Of a stretch of DNA of 64,000 bases, positions 30,444 through 41,460 are shown piece by piece. Each line of letters starts with the position of its first letter. Position 1 is the first letter of the stretch. The notes under the pieces were generated by a model that was not told where the DNA came from, did not search any database, and saw only the letters and a list, made by a program, of their open reading frames with translations. A program made the position numbers and the translations under genes. Origin of the DNA: Nothophaeocryptopus gaeumannii (Eukaryota > Ascomycota > Dothideomycetes > Mycosphaerellales > Mycosphaerellaceae); the NCBI GenBank assembly GCA_031771865.1, contig JASISA010000001.1, forward strand, positions 2,666,001-2,730,000. The letters run 5' to 3'.

Positions 30444-30726
30444 ACGCGGCCTGCGCACTCGTTCACGTTTCGCCCGGAGATATATATATCGGTTTGGTTT
30501 GACCTTGTTGAATACAAGATGCGGAGGTCCAGTGGCACGTGGGACATCTCAGCCTCACTGAGGTCTCGACTCTTATCAGCCATGCTTGAAGGCAGCTGCA
30601 GTGCCCGCCGACCTGCAGGTGCTACCAGCAAGGCTCAGCCTCAAATGAGAGGCCGCCTCACGATCAGACTTGATTGCCCCGCGCCTTTGAGGGAAGACGC
30701 TCGTCTTCAGTCATTGAGAACCTAGT
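30444..30726. promoter_or_regulatory. Bidirectional promoter of divergent pair 1
   Basis: 283 bp between the start codons. It has a palindromic TATA-like GATATATATATC around 30479-30490 and a CACGTG box near 30537. Either could serve one or both genes; this is inference. Confidence 0.45.
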
Positions 30727-32664
30727 ATGAGTGGTGTCGAAATCGCCGGGCTTGTCCTCGGCGCTTTTCCGTTGTTGATATCTGCCTTCGAACACTACAG
30801 AGATGTAGCGAAAGCGACGGGCCGCCTGCTGAACTTCGAGAGCGAATACAAAAAGACCTGGAACGATGTCAAGGACGAACAAACGCTGTTCCGGCTCAAT
30901 GTTAAGTGGCTCCTGAAGCCTTTAGTGGAGGATAATATATTAGATGACGAGGATGTGGAGGCCCTACTTGAGACACCTGGTGGACCAGGCTGGCACCATA
31001 AAGACGTAGAAGCCGCCATGAGAAGTCGACTTGGAGAGATCTTGGACCGGTATTTGGAGATCATGCAAGAATTGCAAGCCGCAGTCTGGAGAATGTTGAA
31101 GACTCTTGGTTTCGAAAAGCCACGCTTCCAAGAAAGATTGAAGAGACAAACGGTGTGTGTGCCTCAAGTACCATGGTTTTATCTTGCTGATTGTCTTCCA
31201 GGGCGCTCTGTACGGCGCACCACAAAGCTTGAAGTCGAAGCTCGCAGAGGCGGCAAATCGCCAGTACCTGGCCTCCATGACCGAATACCGCATACAGCAA
31301 GTCAAATTCGGCATGGGCCGGGAGAAGCAAGCAGAACTGTTGGCCGAGATTCATGAACAGAACGAAAAGCTTGACAGACTGCTGCGCAAGAGTGATGAAC
31401 TAGCGAGTTTTCAGAAGCCAAAGACCACCGCGGTGTCGCGTACTGCAAGTCGCTCCCTCCTTCAATACTGGGAGCACGCCGGAAGAGTATACAGACTTGT
31501 GCAAGCATCGTGGGGTTGCTCATGCAGAAAGACACACTGCGCACACCTCTGGTTGCACCACCCCCAAACAACGGCGTTTGAACTTAGGCTGCTCGTGTTG
31601 TGGGACCCGGATACCACTTGCAATGCAAGCCTACTGCCGTGGAGACAACAGGGGTTGAAGATCACCTGGTTACGGAGCGATGCATTTGAAAGCGTTCGAG
31701 TGTTTGCAGCTAAAGCGATGGTAAACACAATCGCTCCTTCGCAATCGCGCAAGGACGAACAATCGTTCAAGAAGCGAAAGAAACAAGTCCGGTAAGTACG
31801 CCAGAAGCATTAATTGTGCGTTCGACTGACACTGGCCGTTTTAGGATCCAGGCCCCGCCAAATCAGGGAAAAGAAGGAACTGCAAACAATGCAAAAATCG
31901 GCGACCAGACTTTGGACAGTTGTAAGACCACGGTAGCGGCAGTTGCAAGTGTACCTGCCGAGATCAAACACCTCTGCGAAGTCATGTCCCGTTGTGGTAT
32001 GGAATCTTCCTCTCTGGGCGCTTTAACAGACGCGGTAAAAGGCGTGCAGTACACTGTCTTCTCCCAGCCTGAACAGAAAGTCACGGCAACAGCAATTTCC
32101 CTCATGGACGTCCTGCGAGGCCACAGCCCAGTCCATACGATGACACGTCGAGACAGATTCCAGACAGCGCTCGCTGTGGCTTCAGCGCATCTGCAGCTGC
32201 ACTCTACCCCTTGGGCTAGGAGACAATGGGAGGCCAAGGACGTCCTGTTCCCTCGAACAATATTGAACGTCTTATTTGATCGGCCGTACGCCTCTGCAGA
32301 CTTCAACGACACGCTTCCCACCAATCAACAAGCGCCCAAGCAGACAGATCGCAGTTTCGCGTGCCTTGGCATTATGCTCCTCGAACTACTTTTCGGTAGC
32401 CTCTTGGAGGCACACAGGTTATGGCAAGATCTCGGTTGGGCGCATCGTGCGCAGAGCGCACTAGAGCGTGGAATGGTGGCTATCAAATGGGCCGAAGATG
32501 TTGAGGATGAAGCCGGCTTCGAGTATGCCTGTGCCGTGAAATGGTGCCTGCAAGAATCTCCGACGACCTTGCAAGGCGTGCAGTGGCGGAAAGACCTTGC
32601 GGACAAGGTTGTGATGCCGTTGCAGCATTGCTGCGATTGGATCAAGCCCAAGCCAGCGCCATAG
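30727..32664 (+). CDS. DUF7580-like protein with HeLo-like N-terminus, pair 1
   Basis: 612 residues from exons 30727-31152, 31202-31791 and 31845-32664; introns of 49 and 53 bp have GT-AG ends and correct phase. The N-terminus MSGVEIAGLVLGAFPLLISA plus a helical domain to about residue 140 is the hallmark start of a large fungal family. Helical domains of this kind resemble the HeLo/prion-inhibition regions of incompatibility proteins. The C-terminal region has HLQLHSTPWARRQW, LFDRPYAS, SFACLGIMLLELLFGSLLEA and KWAEDVEDEAGFEYACAVKW, a degenerate protein-kinase-like layout lacking the catalytic Asp motifs. It is named DUF7580-like from memory of these motifs. The product is intact here, unlike its paralogue at 39.6 kb. 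Confidence 0.8.
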
Positions 32665-32690
32665 AGCCAACGCAAATTTGGTCGATGTCT

Positions 32691-33509
32691 CTACCCTTGC
32701 TCCAACTGCCTCAGCTTCGCAACAATCTGTTCCACACTCGCCTCAATCATGCCCCTCTCCGTCTGATCCATCTTCTGAAGCACATATCTCGCCACATCAT
32801 CGCTCTGCCGACTGACAGGCCTGCCAATGCCCACCCCGATCCTCGCAAAGGGCGTATTCCCAATATGCGCAATGATGCTCTTCAGCCCATTATGTCCCTT
32901 CGCGCTCAACCCTTGTGCAGTCTTTAGACTCACCGCTCCTAACGGCTTCTCCAACTCATCATGCACAATAACCAGCTTGCCCTCTCCATCTGGTAGGCTC
33001 TTCGACCAAGTCTGATACGCAGCTCGTACGCCTTTCCCGCTCTCGTTCATGTATGCCGTGCTCTGCCAAAGCGTCCAATCTCCACTGCCCCCGGAGATGG
33101 CAGGTCTGCTGACGAGGCCATTGCCAAGACTCCTCTCCTTCGAGAACTGCTGATACCCGAATTGTGCTGCTAGTTTGTTCAAGACCGTATGTCCGGCGCT
33201 GTGTAAAGTATTCGCGTATGTGGACCCAGGATTTCCGATGCTGCAGACCAAGAGCGGGACTGGTCGACTCGCGGCGAGCATGGAGCGGGGTGGAGCGGTG
33301 ATAGGGGGCGCTGTAGCGGCGGCGACTATGGCGGCGACATTGTGCTTCTTCTTACCCTTCTTGTTGCTGGGCTTGGTGAATGGTTTGGTGACTGAGGATC
33401 GTCGACGCGCTTGTTGAAGAACTGAGGTTGCTGAAAGTTGATCCGTGCTCACTTCCGTCTTGGCTTCGATTCCTCCGTCCATCACGACTTCGTCCTCAAC
33501 GACATCCAT
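32691..33509 (-). CDS. PTH1: Peptidyl-tRNA hydrolase, Pth1 family
   Basis: Cleaves peptidyl-tRNA released from stalled ribosomes so that the tRNA can be reused; in fungi probably mitochondrial. 272 residues, single exon. The first 80 residues are a disordered, Lys/Ser/Ala-rich extension; the catalytic core begins PLLVCSIGNPGSTYANTLHS. Residues matching the bacterial active site are Asn93, His103 (catalytic), Asn155 in MNESGKG, Asp184 in VHDELEKPLG and Asn207 in GHNGLKSII. A few acidic residues near the N-terminus are unusual for a presequence, so a start at Met77 (MLAASRPVPL) is worth considering. It is convergent with the pair-1 DUF7580-like gene, with only 26 bp between the stops. Confidence 0.92.
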   Translation of the reverse strand: MDVVEDEVVMDGGIEAKTEVSTDQLSATSVLQQARRRSSVTKPFTKPSNKKGKKKHNVAAIVAAATAPPITAPPRSMLAASRPVPLLVCSIGNPGSTYANTLHSAGHTVLNKLAAQFGYQQFSKERSLGNGLVSRPAISGGSGDWTLWQSTAYMNESGKGVRAAYQTWSKSLPDGEGKLVIVHDELEKPLGAVSLKTAQGLSAKGHNGLKSIIAHIGNTPFARIGVGIGRPVSRQSDDVARYVLQKMDQTERGMIEASVEQIVAKLRQLEQG

Positions 33510-34025
33510 TATGACCGAAAACGTCTTGCGCAGCGTAAATTGGGAAGAATGCTAATAGGGGGGTTCAAGTCGACTGTGCAAGAGATTTTGTTGCTATGTA
33601 CTCGTTCGATGACTCAGCCTGAGGACAGCACCGCCACCCGTGGATGACTGAACGAATACAGACACCGGCGAACCTCACCTATCACATGGAAGCGAGTCAA
33701 GTGAATGAACACCCTGGCAGACTGGCTGATGAATTATGTGCATATGTAGCGGTCGCGAGGGATACGTTCGAATGTGTAACCCTATGTCCAGACCACCCTG
33801 CTCGACATGCTCGACATCATGCTCATCACAGTCACTTTGTGATAGGTATCTGGCATTTCATTGCTACATCCGATATGTACGAGCCCATGCAAGAGCTATC
33901 ATCATCTTCTGACGCCTTCATGGGCTTCAGCGACCCTACGAAGGGAATGAAGCTCATTGACCGTTCTATCTCCGCGGGCGGAAGCTTTGGGATCCACTAG
34001 AAATGCTCCCTAGCAGCTTCAGACA
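33510..34025. other. PTH1 upstream region, nothing else recognised
   Basis: A 118-codon plus-strand frame from 33644 has no domain and no conserved look. It likely holds the PTH1 promoter. Confidence 0.4.
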
Positions 34026-35172
34026 TCACTCGCCGAGCGTCCGTACTCTCTTGGCAGTATGGATTGCTGCCTGCAAACCCAGTGCACCTTTAGACACCGA
34101 TTGGCCCCACGCCTCCCTCAACCTCCGCCAACGCTCCTGGACAAGCAGCAACCTATCGAGTTGATGCCTCGCACTGACATGCGTATGGCCTACCGCCTCA
34201 AGAGCTCCAAGCAACCGGTTCAAACGGAACATCAGGTCTGTAGGTTGCGTCTCGGACTCAAGATACCGGACAGTGGCGGGTATCAAAACCAGCGCGGCCG
34301 ATGCGATCATCTGGGCGGAGCCGATATCCAAGTGCCGATAGCCAAAGCAGAAGTCGAATGTGGCAAGTGCGCGGGTCATACTGAAGGCTTGGAAGGCGCA
34401 CACATTACGCGCATGACGGAAGTGGATCGTCTCGCTGGTCGACGTCTGAGAAACGACCGGTTGACAGACTCAAGGCCGATGTACGAGTATCATGAGGTAG
34501 TGAGACTCCACATGTAATACCAGGAGCCGAGGGATCATGGTGTCGCGGTTGTCCGGTATGCGCAGATCACCTTCTAGTATACTCCTCCAGTCTTCGCGAG
34601 CCTTGATCGCCCGCTGGCTTCTTTACTGAAGGGTGGTGGACGGAATGATCGTGTTGCCGTACAGTGCTCGTGATACCGGCTCGAAGGTATCGCAAAGAAT
34701 GATTCGCTACTCGCAGATAAGACCGACGAGGCGTCTTCGATCGTTGCCCTCCATTGGATGTTTCCTACCACCAGAATATCGAAGTTATCCGTCAGAGGGG
34801 AGATGTAGCGATCCAAACCGAAAGGCGATTTGTGACACTTTTTCTTCCATGACTGGATCATTGTTGAGAGAGGGGGCTTCGACGGCGTGGTCGTATAGCG
34901 ATGGTCCGTGTGCGAGGAAGGGAGGAAATGCGCTGGAGTTGATTCAATGCTGCTTCAGTCTCGGGGCTGAACAGCTCAGCCCAAGACGAATTATTCGCAA
35001 ACTCAGTGTTCCAGCATGTATATGAGAGTCCGTTGAGCGGGTTGTTAGCAAGAGCCGCGCCTCCACCTTGGTAAGGACTTGAGTTTCCACTGCGTGGTGC
35101 AGGCTGGGAGAGTGAGTCGTGTGGTGCAACTACCCCTTGAGCGGTCAACGCGAGTGCTGTGTCCTCGAACAA
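34026..35172 (-). pseudogene. Decayed fungal transcription-factor gene (C-terminal half)
   Basis: Pieces in changing frames resemble the middle and C-terminal part of Zn2Cys6 regulators. Reading leftwards: LNQLQRISSLP in one frame, then YDHAVEAPSLNNDPVMEEKV and VSRALYGNTIIPSTTLQ in another. After that come AIKAREDWRSILEGDLRIPD and PRLLVLHVESHYLMILVHRP, and finally ARNVCAFQAFSMTRALATFD. The last series shares one frame but is cut by TAA (34625-34627) and TGA (about 34472). No zinc cluster was found further upstream, so the N-terminus is lost or unrecognisable. The plus strand has no better reading. The family call rests on the IPRLLVLHVESHYLMILVHR block, typical of fungal regulator C-termini. 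Confidence 0.55.
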
Positions 35173-35659
35173 CGGAGCAGTTGAGGCAGAGGGGTTGATC
35201 GCGTCTCATGAAGGCTCCTCTCACATGTCCCAATCGTATCACCAATACAACACCCCGCAATCGCGATCATGGCAGCAACAGAAACATATCGCAGCAATTT
35301 GCTAATGACAAGTCCCAACAATACACCGAGATTGCTTCGCGTTCCTGCTCGTCATGGACAGCACCGCCACCGCTGCGGCAGCCGCCCGGAGCTGGTCAGA
35401 ATCAATAGAAGCCGAATTGTTCCGGATGTACACGACTTACCGCTATTTGGACCTGTTGAGTTGGTATCAAAGGTCAATGTAAGCATTCAAAGGCTGCCGG
35501 TGGAGGAGGGGTGGCACGTATTCGGGGTTGAAGGATTGTACAAAGTGTAGACTGCCACATCCGGTCATTTGGAGACAGGAAGGAAAGTTGGACTGAGCAA
35601 TTACAGGTTTCGTCGTAGATTGCCATGGATTGAGCTCGATCGATACTTTTCTCACTCAT
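35173..35659. other. Nothing recognised
   Basis: Between the decayed regulator and the last exon of the pair-2 zinc-finger gene. Only short frames. Confidence 0.4.
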
Positions 35660-38600
35660 CTACTCATCTGGAGATTCTAAATGAGCTTCATACGGATCGC
35701 GCGACCACTCGTCCCTGCTCAGAGATGAGTGGTGACCCTCGCGCTCCATTCCGTGTTGTTGATCTGCGTGAAGGTTAGTCCGTTAGTCAAAACTGAAAGA
35801 TATCTCGCGATTTTAGTTTTGAAATACCTCGAATCTTCCGAGTTCGGTCCGCAAGTTTTTGAATCTCCTCTTTGGTCAGTACACGCAGCACGATGACATG
35901 GTCAAGCCGCTCTTCAAATCTTTCATGTGCTTCTTCGAGAGCTTGCGGACAGACGACCCGGCGATCTATCTTGGTCCATGAAGCGTTGACGGGAACTTCT
36001 GTGCTAGCCTGTGTTTATCTGTTAGCGAGCCCGCCGCCAGAGGCGCTCTAGATATCAGTATTCTTACGTTGTGGGATGTTTTGATCGTCTCACGCTCAAA
36101 ATGAAGTGGCTCTGGAAAAGCCGCGCGTGGCTTTTTCATGATGCTCTTTGGGAATATGTCCTCTGCTGCAGTATGGGACCCAGCTCCATCCCATCCTTCT
36201 TGCAGTGTCCGGTCCTCAGGCATCCTCACCAATTTCTTCTCTTCATTTTGCTCCTGCCTGTTAGCTCCGGCCGATTCGACGAAGTTGAAGCGATTGAGCG
36301 TATTATGATCGTCAGGAACCATTTCGTCGAAGTTGCGGAGGGAATGTGACGAGGCAGGCGGACTCAGAGTGGAAGGCGAGCGTCCAATGAATGATCCTGC
36401 CGCCTCCAAGGACCTCTCCTGTAGCCAAGATGACGTGTCATTGCTTGCCATTGAACATGAGGATAGTGACAGGTCGATGATTTCGGTCTCCTGCGCATGG
36501 GGTTCGTCAGAGAGCGGGGAGTTTCCCACCAACTCACCGCGACACCGGATGATCACCGTGATGGATTTGCATTCTCCCCTCCATGTCTTTGGAATTGGCT
36601 TCATGTGCCGGACAATCATGTCCACTATCCAGTTCCCTCCATGCATACGCCGCTCTTCCATTATCCGTAGGATAATGCCTTTCTGATTGTCATCTAAGTT
36701 CCTGTATGCTGTATCAGGTCCAAATCCAAGTTCTCTCTGGTAGTCCCGTGACGTTTTGGCAATTTGTGCATCGCTCAACGGTTGGCGTCTGCGAACACAT
36801 CTGGTCCAGGTGCTGTTTTCACCCGGCAAGGGCGTCGCTTTCTCGATGATATATGCCTCGTATCGTTGTCTACCAGAGTTGGACGCGCCTGGCTCTTGCG
36901 GGCTCGTTGCAGACTTTGGCCGGCTCCGAATCTCTTTCGCACGCTGTTGTGCATCAAGTACGTCCTCAACTCTCTCTCGTAGCTCCTGTATACCTTCGAC
37001 TCGTTGACCTTCAAGGACATCGAACTGTATGTTTAAAAAGTCTCTATACCACTCCAGCCGCTCGAGCAGTCCAAACCCTTCATCTCGATCCATACGGTGG
37101 CTGAGATCCTCCCATGCTTTTTGCTCAGGTACAGATTGCGATCTCGCGAACGAGTCGAATATGTTGTCTAGTGTTAGCCGCATACTGCGGAAAGCTAGTG
37201 CCAGATCGTCCTTGATCCTGAAGAATGAAGGTCCATTTGTATTGCTTCCCTCCTCGTGATGGATCTGTCGCAACACTGCATCAATAGCAACGAGCTCGCT
37301 GATAATAGCAGTAATTCTAGTGGCGTGTCGTGGAAGACTCCCACGGAATCTGTGAAGACCAGATGCAGCATCATCACAATCGTTAGCAAATCTGAGCAGT
37401 TCAGCCTCTTGAGCAGGGTCTAGAGATGCCTCGGAATTTTCGCGAGGATGCTCCACGTTGACGTCAGTATCGTAGTCTTCGTTCAGACTATCGCTCTGGA
37501 CTGAGCTTTCGGATGCTGTATCGCTGCCCTGAGATGTAGTGCGCTTATGTTGAGCACTTGACTGCCATTGCTGGAGCATCTGTTTCAGTGGTCAGGAGTT
37601 TGCGAGCTAGAGACGCATCTGAGTCAAGAGAGTACCGTGTACATACCTCAAGCCTTTCAACGTTGCCGTTCCTCGCCTCGACTGCATCTTGAGACTTCGA
37701 ATCTAAAGTGTTATCCTGCCGCAGAGGTAAGGTAAACAACGCAAGCTGCTCAAGGTGGTGGCTCAGGTGTGCGCGAAAATCTTTGATGTGCCCGACGAGC
37801 CTTTTGTTCAAGTCAACGTTGCTCTCCTTAGCATTCGCGAGAATAGCAGCTTCCCAATCATCGCAAAAGGGGCAACCTTCCGCATCGACTTGGTCTGAAG
37901 GCAGAGAGCTTGCTGCAATGGTGGTCGCGATGGCTTCCTCTTGCATCTGATTGTGAGTCTGCTGAAGATGATTCCTCATTGCTGCTACTGTGTCGAAGTA
38001 GCGGCCACGGCACGAATAGCACTGCCATTTTCGTCGATGACATTCCATCTCATGCTGCTGCCACGAGCTTTGATGTTCATACAGGCGCAGTGTGCATTCG
38101 GGAAAGGTGCAGACCCAGGCCCGAACATCTTGTAGCACATGTCGCCTAGTGCGATATCTTGGTCAGAGAGTCAGGTTTCCCATGGCGGACGGCACGCACG
38201 ATGCTTACCTCCAGGAGCGGCTCCTCTTGAAGTGTACCGTTGTCCAGCAATACGGGCACTCAAAAGGTGCTCCATCTTTGGTCAGCTCCGCAAGTGGCGG
38301 AATATCGAAGCCTCTTTCTCGATCTAGTCCTGCGGTCGAGGTCATAATGGAAGTTGTTTCAGAGGCGTCATCGTAGTCGTTGAACTCGGGTTCGTGCATG
38401 CGACTGAGAGAAGCATGGTTGACATCTAAAGTCGAAGCGGCAGTTGGTGCGAGGCTTTGCCACATGGAAGGCGTCGCATCTGGAAAGCGCGATGGAGTGA
38501 GGCCACGGGCTCGCGACATGAATCTATTCACAATATTGGCGGGCTCCGCGGCCATTTTTTCCTTGTGCAGTCTCGCATATCTCAGGAACGTCCGCCTTTG

Positions 38601-39209
38601 AACATTGGCCAGTCCAAGGCGATCTCGCAGCCAAGGTCGGCGATTCAGTTTTGGAAATTTGTCTGCAATGTGTCCCGTGTCGAAGTCCGGAGGAAAGGCA
38701 TCGCCTTTGGCCGCCATTGCCTTCGCATATCGGTCTCTTGTGGTTGCCTTTCGAAGCAAGCTGGACACTTTCAACAGGCTTGTGACTGAGTCGCCAATAG
38801 TGAGACATATTTCTTCGACTTCAGTGTGGGATGCTTCATTCAAGGCGTCATCCGATGAGTCCGTGGGCGGGGAGAGCTCAGAGCTGTCTTCTCTGTCTCC
38901 AGAAATGATAGACTCTAAGTCTTCGCAGGCTTCAAGAACATCGTCCAGCAGCTCGAGGAGTCGGTCGGCTACTTCGGGAGCCGTTCGTAGGCGATGATCC
39001 ACGGACCTGGCGTCCACATGATGGGCCCCAATGTTTCCGCACCGTAACTGGAATCGCGCCTGGAGGTCTTGAAGAGCCGTCTGAGTTGATGCGAAGCGGT
39101 CGCTTTTGAGGCTCAAAGAGCGCAGGCTTTCGATGGCTTGGAGGCAAGCGTTCGTGCTGGTCGATATTGAAGGCCGAACTTCGGCCGCGGCCAAATTGGA
39201 CGTGTCCAT
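35660..39209 (-). CDS. C2H2-like protein with DUF8035-like C-terminus, pair 2
   Basis: 1098 residues from five exons: 39209-38209, 38145-37647, 37579-36068, 36008-35828 and 35763-35660. All four introns (63, 67, 59, 64 bp) are GT-AG, keep phase, and the coding total is a multiple of three. The N-terminal helical region has ARFQLRCGNIGAHHVDARSV and the DRYAKA motif; C2H2-like units follow (FECPYCWTTVHF, WVCTFPECTLRLYEHQ, WQCYSCRG), then FRAHLSHHLEQLALFTLPL. A coiled middle leads to a C-terminal DUF8035-like domain with TWRGECKSITVIIRCRGEL. The TKIDRRVV...EERLDHVIVLRVLTKEEIQKLADRT block lies across exons 3-4. It starts 421 bp from the divergent DUF7580-like gene. It is a paralogue of the 28.5-30.4 kb gene over the first half; that copy lacks the DUF8035-like part. 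Molecular role unknown. Confidence 0.8.
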
Positions 39210-39629
39210 GGTATCCGAGTATCTCCTCCTAGGGAGTAGGAGCTTTCCGACATCCGTCTCTCACATCCTCAGCAAGACTCGGTGCACTGGGAGTCGTGCT
39301 TCTGCAAATGTCATGTCCGACGAGAGAAGTGATCAGGCGAAGCCCAGAGCGAGCTGTCCTGCTGCAGCCTCTCAGCCCCAGCTTCTTGCATATGCGCAGA
39401 ATCGCCTAATCGTCAGATCAGGCTGTATGTACGCGACTGCGATACTCGAGAAGCTCCCTACAAGCCGATGCCAGCCTTCTGCTAATCACAGACACTTCCT
39501 ACCGTTCTTCTGTTCCTCGTACTGCCACGCGTTCGTCGCGTCGCTGTCTAACCTGTACAGATACTCAACCTCAATTACACGAGTCTGCCGACGCGAAGCG
39601 TTGCGATACGTCTCACCAGAAACGGAAGC
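39210..39629. promoter_or_regulatory. Bidirectional promoter of divergent pair 2
   Basis: 420 bp between the start codons, larger than in pair 1. No TATA string; CT-rich near the plus-strand gene. No long match to the pair-1 gap was seen by eye. Confidence 0.4.
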
Positions 39630-41289
39630 ATGAGCGGCATCGAAATCATCGGGCTGGTCCTTGGAGCCTTTCCGTTGGTCATCTCGGCCATGGAGCACTA
39701 CGAGGACACGAAAAAGGTTTCGAAAGCCTGGTGGACGATTAAGCGAGCGCATAAGAAAGATATGGGAAGAGTCAAAGACTGCCATCTCAGATTTAAGCTC
39801 ATGCTGAAAGAGCTGCTTTTGCCGTTGGTCCTGGATGGTATTGTAGATCAAGGAGAATACGAGCTGCTGCTTGCTAATCCAGGCGGAGAAGGCTGGAAGG
39901 AGGACCATGTCGAGGATGCTCTCCATCATCGGCTGTCTGAGAGTCACGAGCGATATGTAGAGATTCTGCAAGAGATGGTCATGACAATGGGCCGCCTCAG
40001 CAAAGAGTGTCGCGTGGATGACGTTCAGTTTCAGGATATCTTGAAGAGCCGGAGCGCGGTACGCCAAAACAAGGCTTGTCAGTGAAACTTTGATACTGAT
40101 ACCGAGACACAGCAGGTAGGCGCCGCGGCCAACAATACACAAGCACAGTCGGCTTTGATGCTGCAGGCGAATATCGAGTTCGAAGCTAAACGAATCAAGT
40201 ATGCCTTTACCGGCGATCGAAGAGATGACATTCTGAATGAGGTCGAGGCTTGCAATCACAGGCTGCAGGACGTTCTTGCAGCCAATGATCGTGTCAACGC
40301 ACTAGAGCAAACAACAGCACGACGCGGCAGGATAAACAAGAAAGTGCTCACAGTCTGGAAGCACGCCAGAAGTATCTACGACCTCCTGGACCGGCTGTGG
40401 AACTGCAGTTGCAAATCGGGGGCAAATGTCTGGCTTCAACAGAGAATGCTTTACGAGACGGGCATGCGTGTGCAACTGCGCCTCTGCCATTCCAGCCGCC
40501 CTCTCTTGATATGTGTATCGGACTTGCCACCGACGCTCAGAGTTGGAAATTCAAGGTCCTTAAGTCACACTCAGACGATTCCTTTCACGCGACAAAGCCG
40601 TTCCGGGCCCGTCCCAAGTTCAGGGTGAGTCCTCACACTATTTTCTAGAGCCTGGACGCGACTGATTGAGACGCAGGGCATCATCATGCTCTACTATTAC
40701 TATAACGCAGTCATCGCTCCAAACGACTTCATCGATATCTTCTACCTCAGCTTCGCCCGTGGATCTCGAGGCGGAGGGTATCTGCCGGAGCTGTGATCCC
40801 GCAAACCAATCAATACAGCCAGGAGACAGCATTGGAACCGTGAACGAGGGCAATCACGATTACGTAGTATCTCAGAGCGTTCATGGTGACCCGACATCAA
40901 CTACAAGCCTCGCCGAGCTATTGACTTCAACCAAGACAAACCGAGTCCGAAGGTACAGCATTGCACTGACTCTGGCTTCTTCCCATCTGCAATTTCATTC
41001 AACCCGCTGGCTGAACGACTACTGGACGTTGGAAGGTATTCGCATACCAAGTCCGAGCAGTGGAGTCTCATTAGATCAGCAAGCGCACATGCCAACGGTT
41101 TTTAACGCCACTGCGCCGGCAAGCACGCAACCAAAGAAGGACAGAACGTTCTCAACACTCGGCATTGTGCTGCTTGAGCTGTGCTTCGGCAGCCGGCTCG
41201 AAGATCATCCACTGTGGCAGAAACCCGCTTACGCCGCACTTCAAGGTGATCCGATGATGCGGCATACCGTGGCCTATGAGTGGGCCTAA
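39630..41289 (+). CDS. DUF7580-like protein, pair 2, C-terminally truncated
   Basis: 516 residues from exons 39630-40058, 40116-40624 and 40677-41289; introns of 57 and 52 bp. The start MSGIEIIGLVLGAFPLVISA, the GEGW block near residue 90 and the C-terminal HLQFHSTRWLNDYW and FSTLGIVLLELCFGSRLEDH match the pair-1 protein. The frame meets TAA at 41287-41289 in YEWA*DVQGEAGDDYAIAVN, where pair 1 has KWAEDVEDEAGFEYACAVK. Coding similarity continues in the same frame to a natural stop at 41458-41460. A single G-to-T change (GAA to TAA) explains the break, which removes the last 56 residues of the kinase-like region. It may be a young pseudogene or a shortened functional protein. Confidence 0.7.
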
Positions 41290-41460
41290 GATGTCCAAGG
41301 CGAGGCCGGTGATGACTATGCCATTGCCGTGAATTGGACCTTGCGACAAGCGCCTGCCGTTGTCAGAGATGATGACTGGAGGGCCGACTTCGCGCAGTAC
41401 GTATGGCAGCCTCTTCAGCGATCGTACGAACATCTCAGTCCGCAATCGAAGGGCTCATAG
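41290..41460 (+). pseudogene. Orphaned C-terminal coding tail of the pair-2 DUF7580-like gene
   Basis: In frame with the gene before it and still similar to pair 1 (AVNWTLRQAPAVV against AVKWCLQESPTTL). It ends in TAG 41458-41460. Conservation after the stop suggests the nonsense change is recent or that the stop is sometimes bypassed. Confidence 0.6.

Noticed and set aside
33644..34000. 118-codon plus-strand frame upstream of PTH1
   Set aside because: No recognisable feature; the His-rich part comes from short CATGCTC-type repeats.
35966..36008. Stop codon at 35966 as the end of the pair-2 zinc-finger gene
   Set aside because: A GTAAGA/CACAG intron (36009-36067) leads instead into the conserved TKIDRR block, which is much more protein-like.
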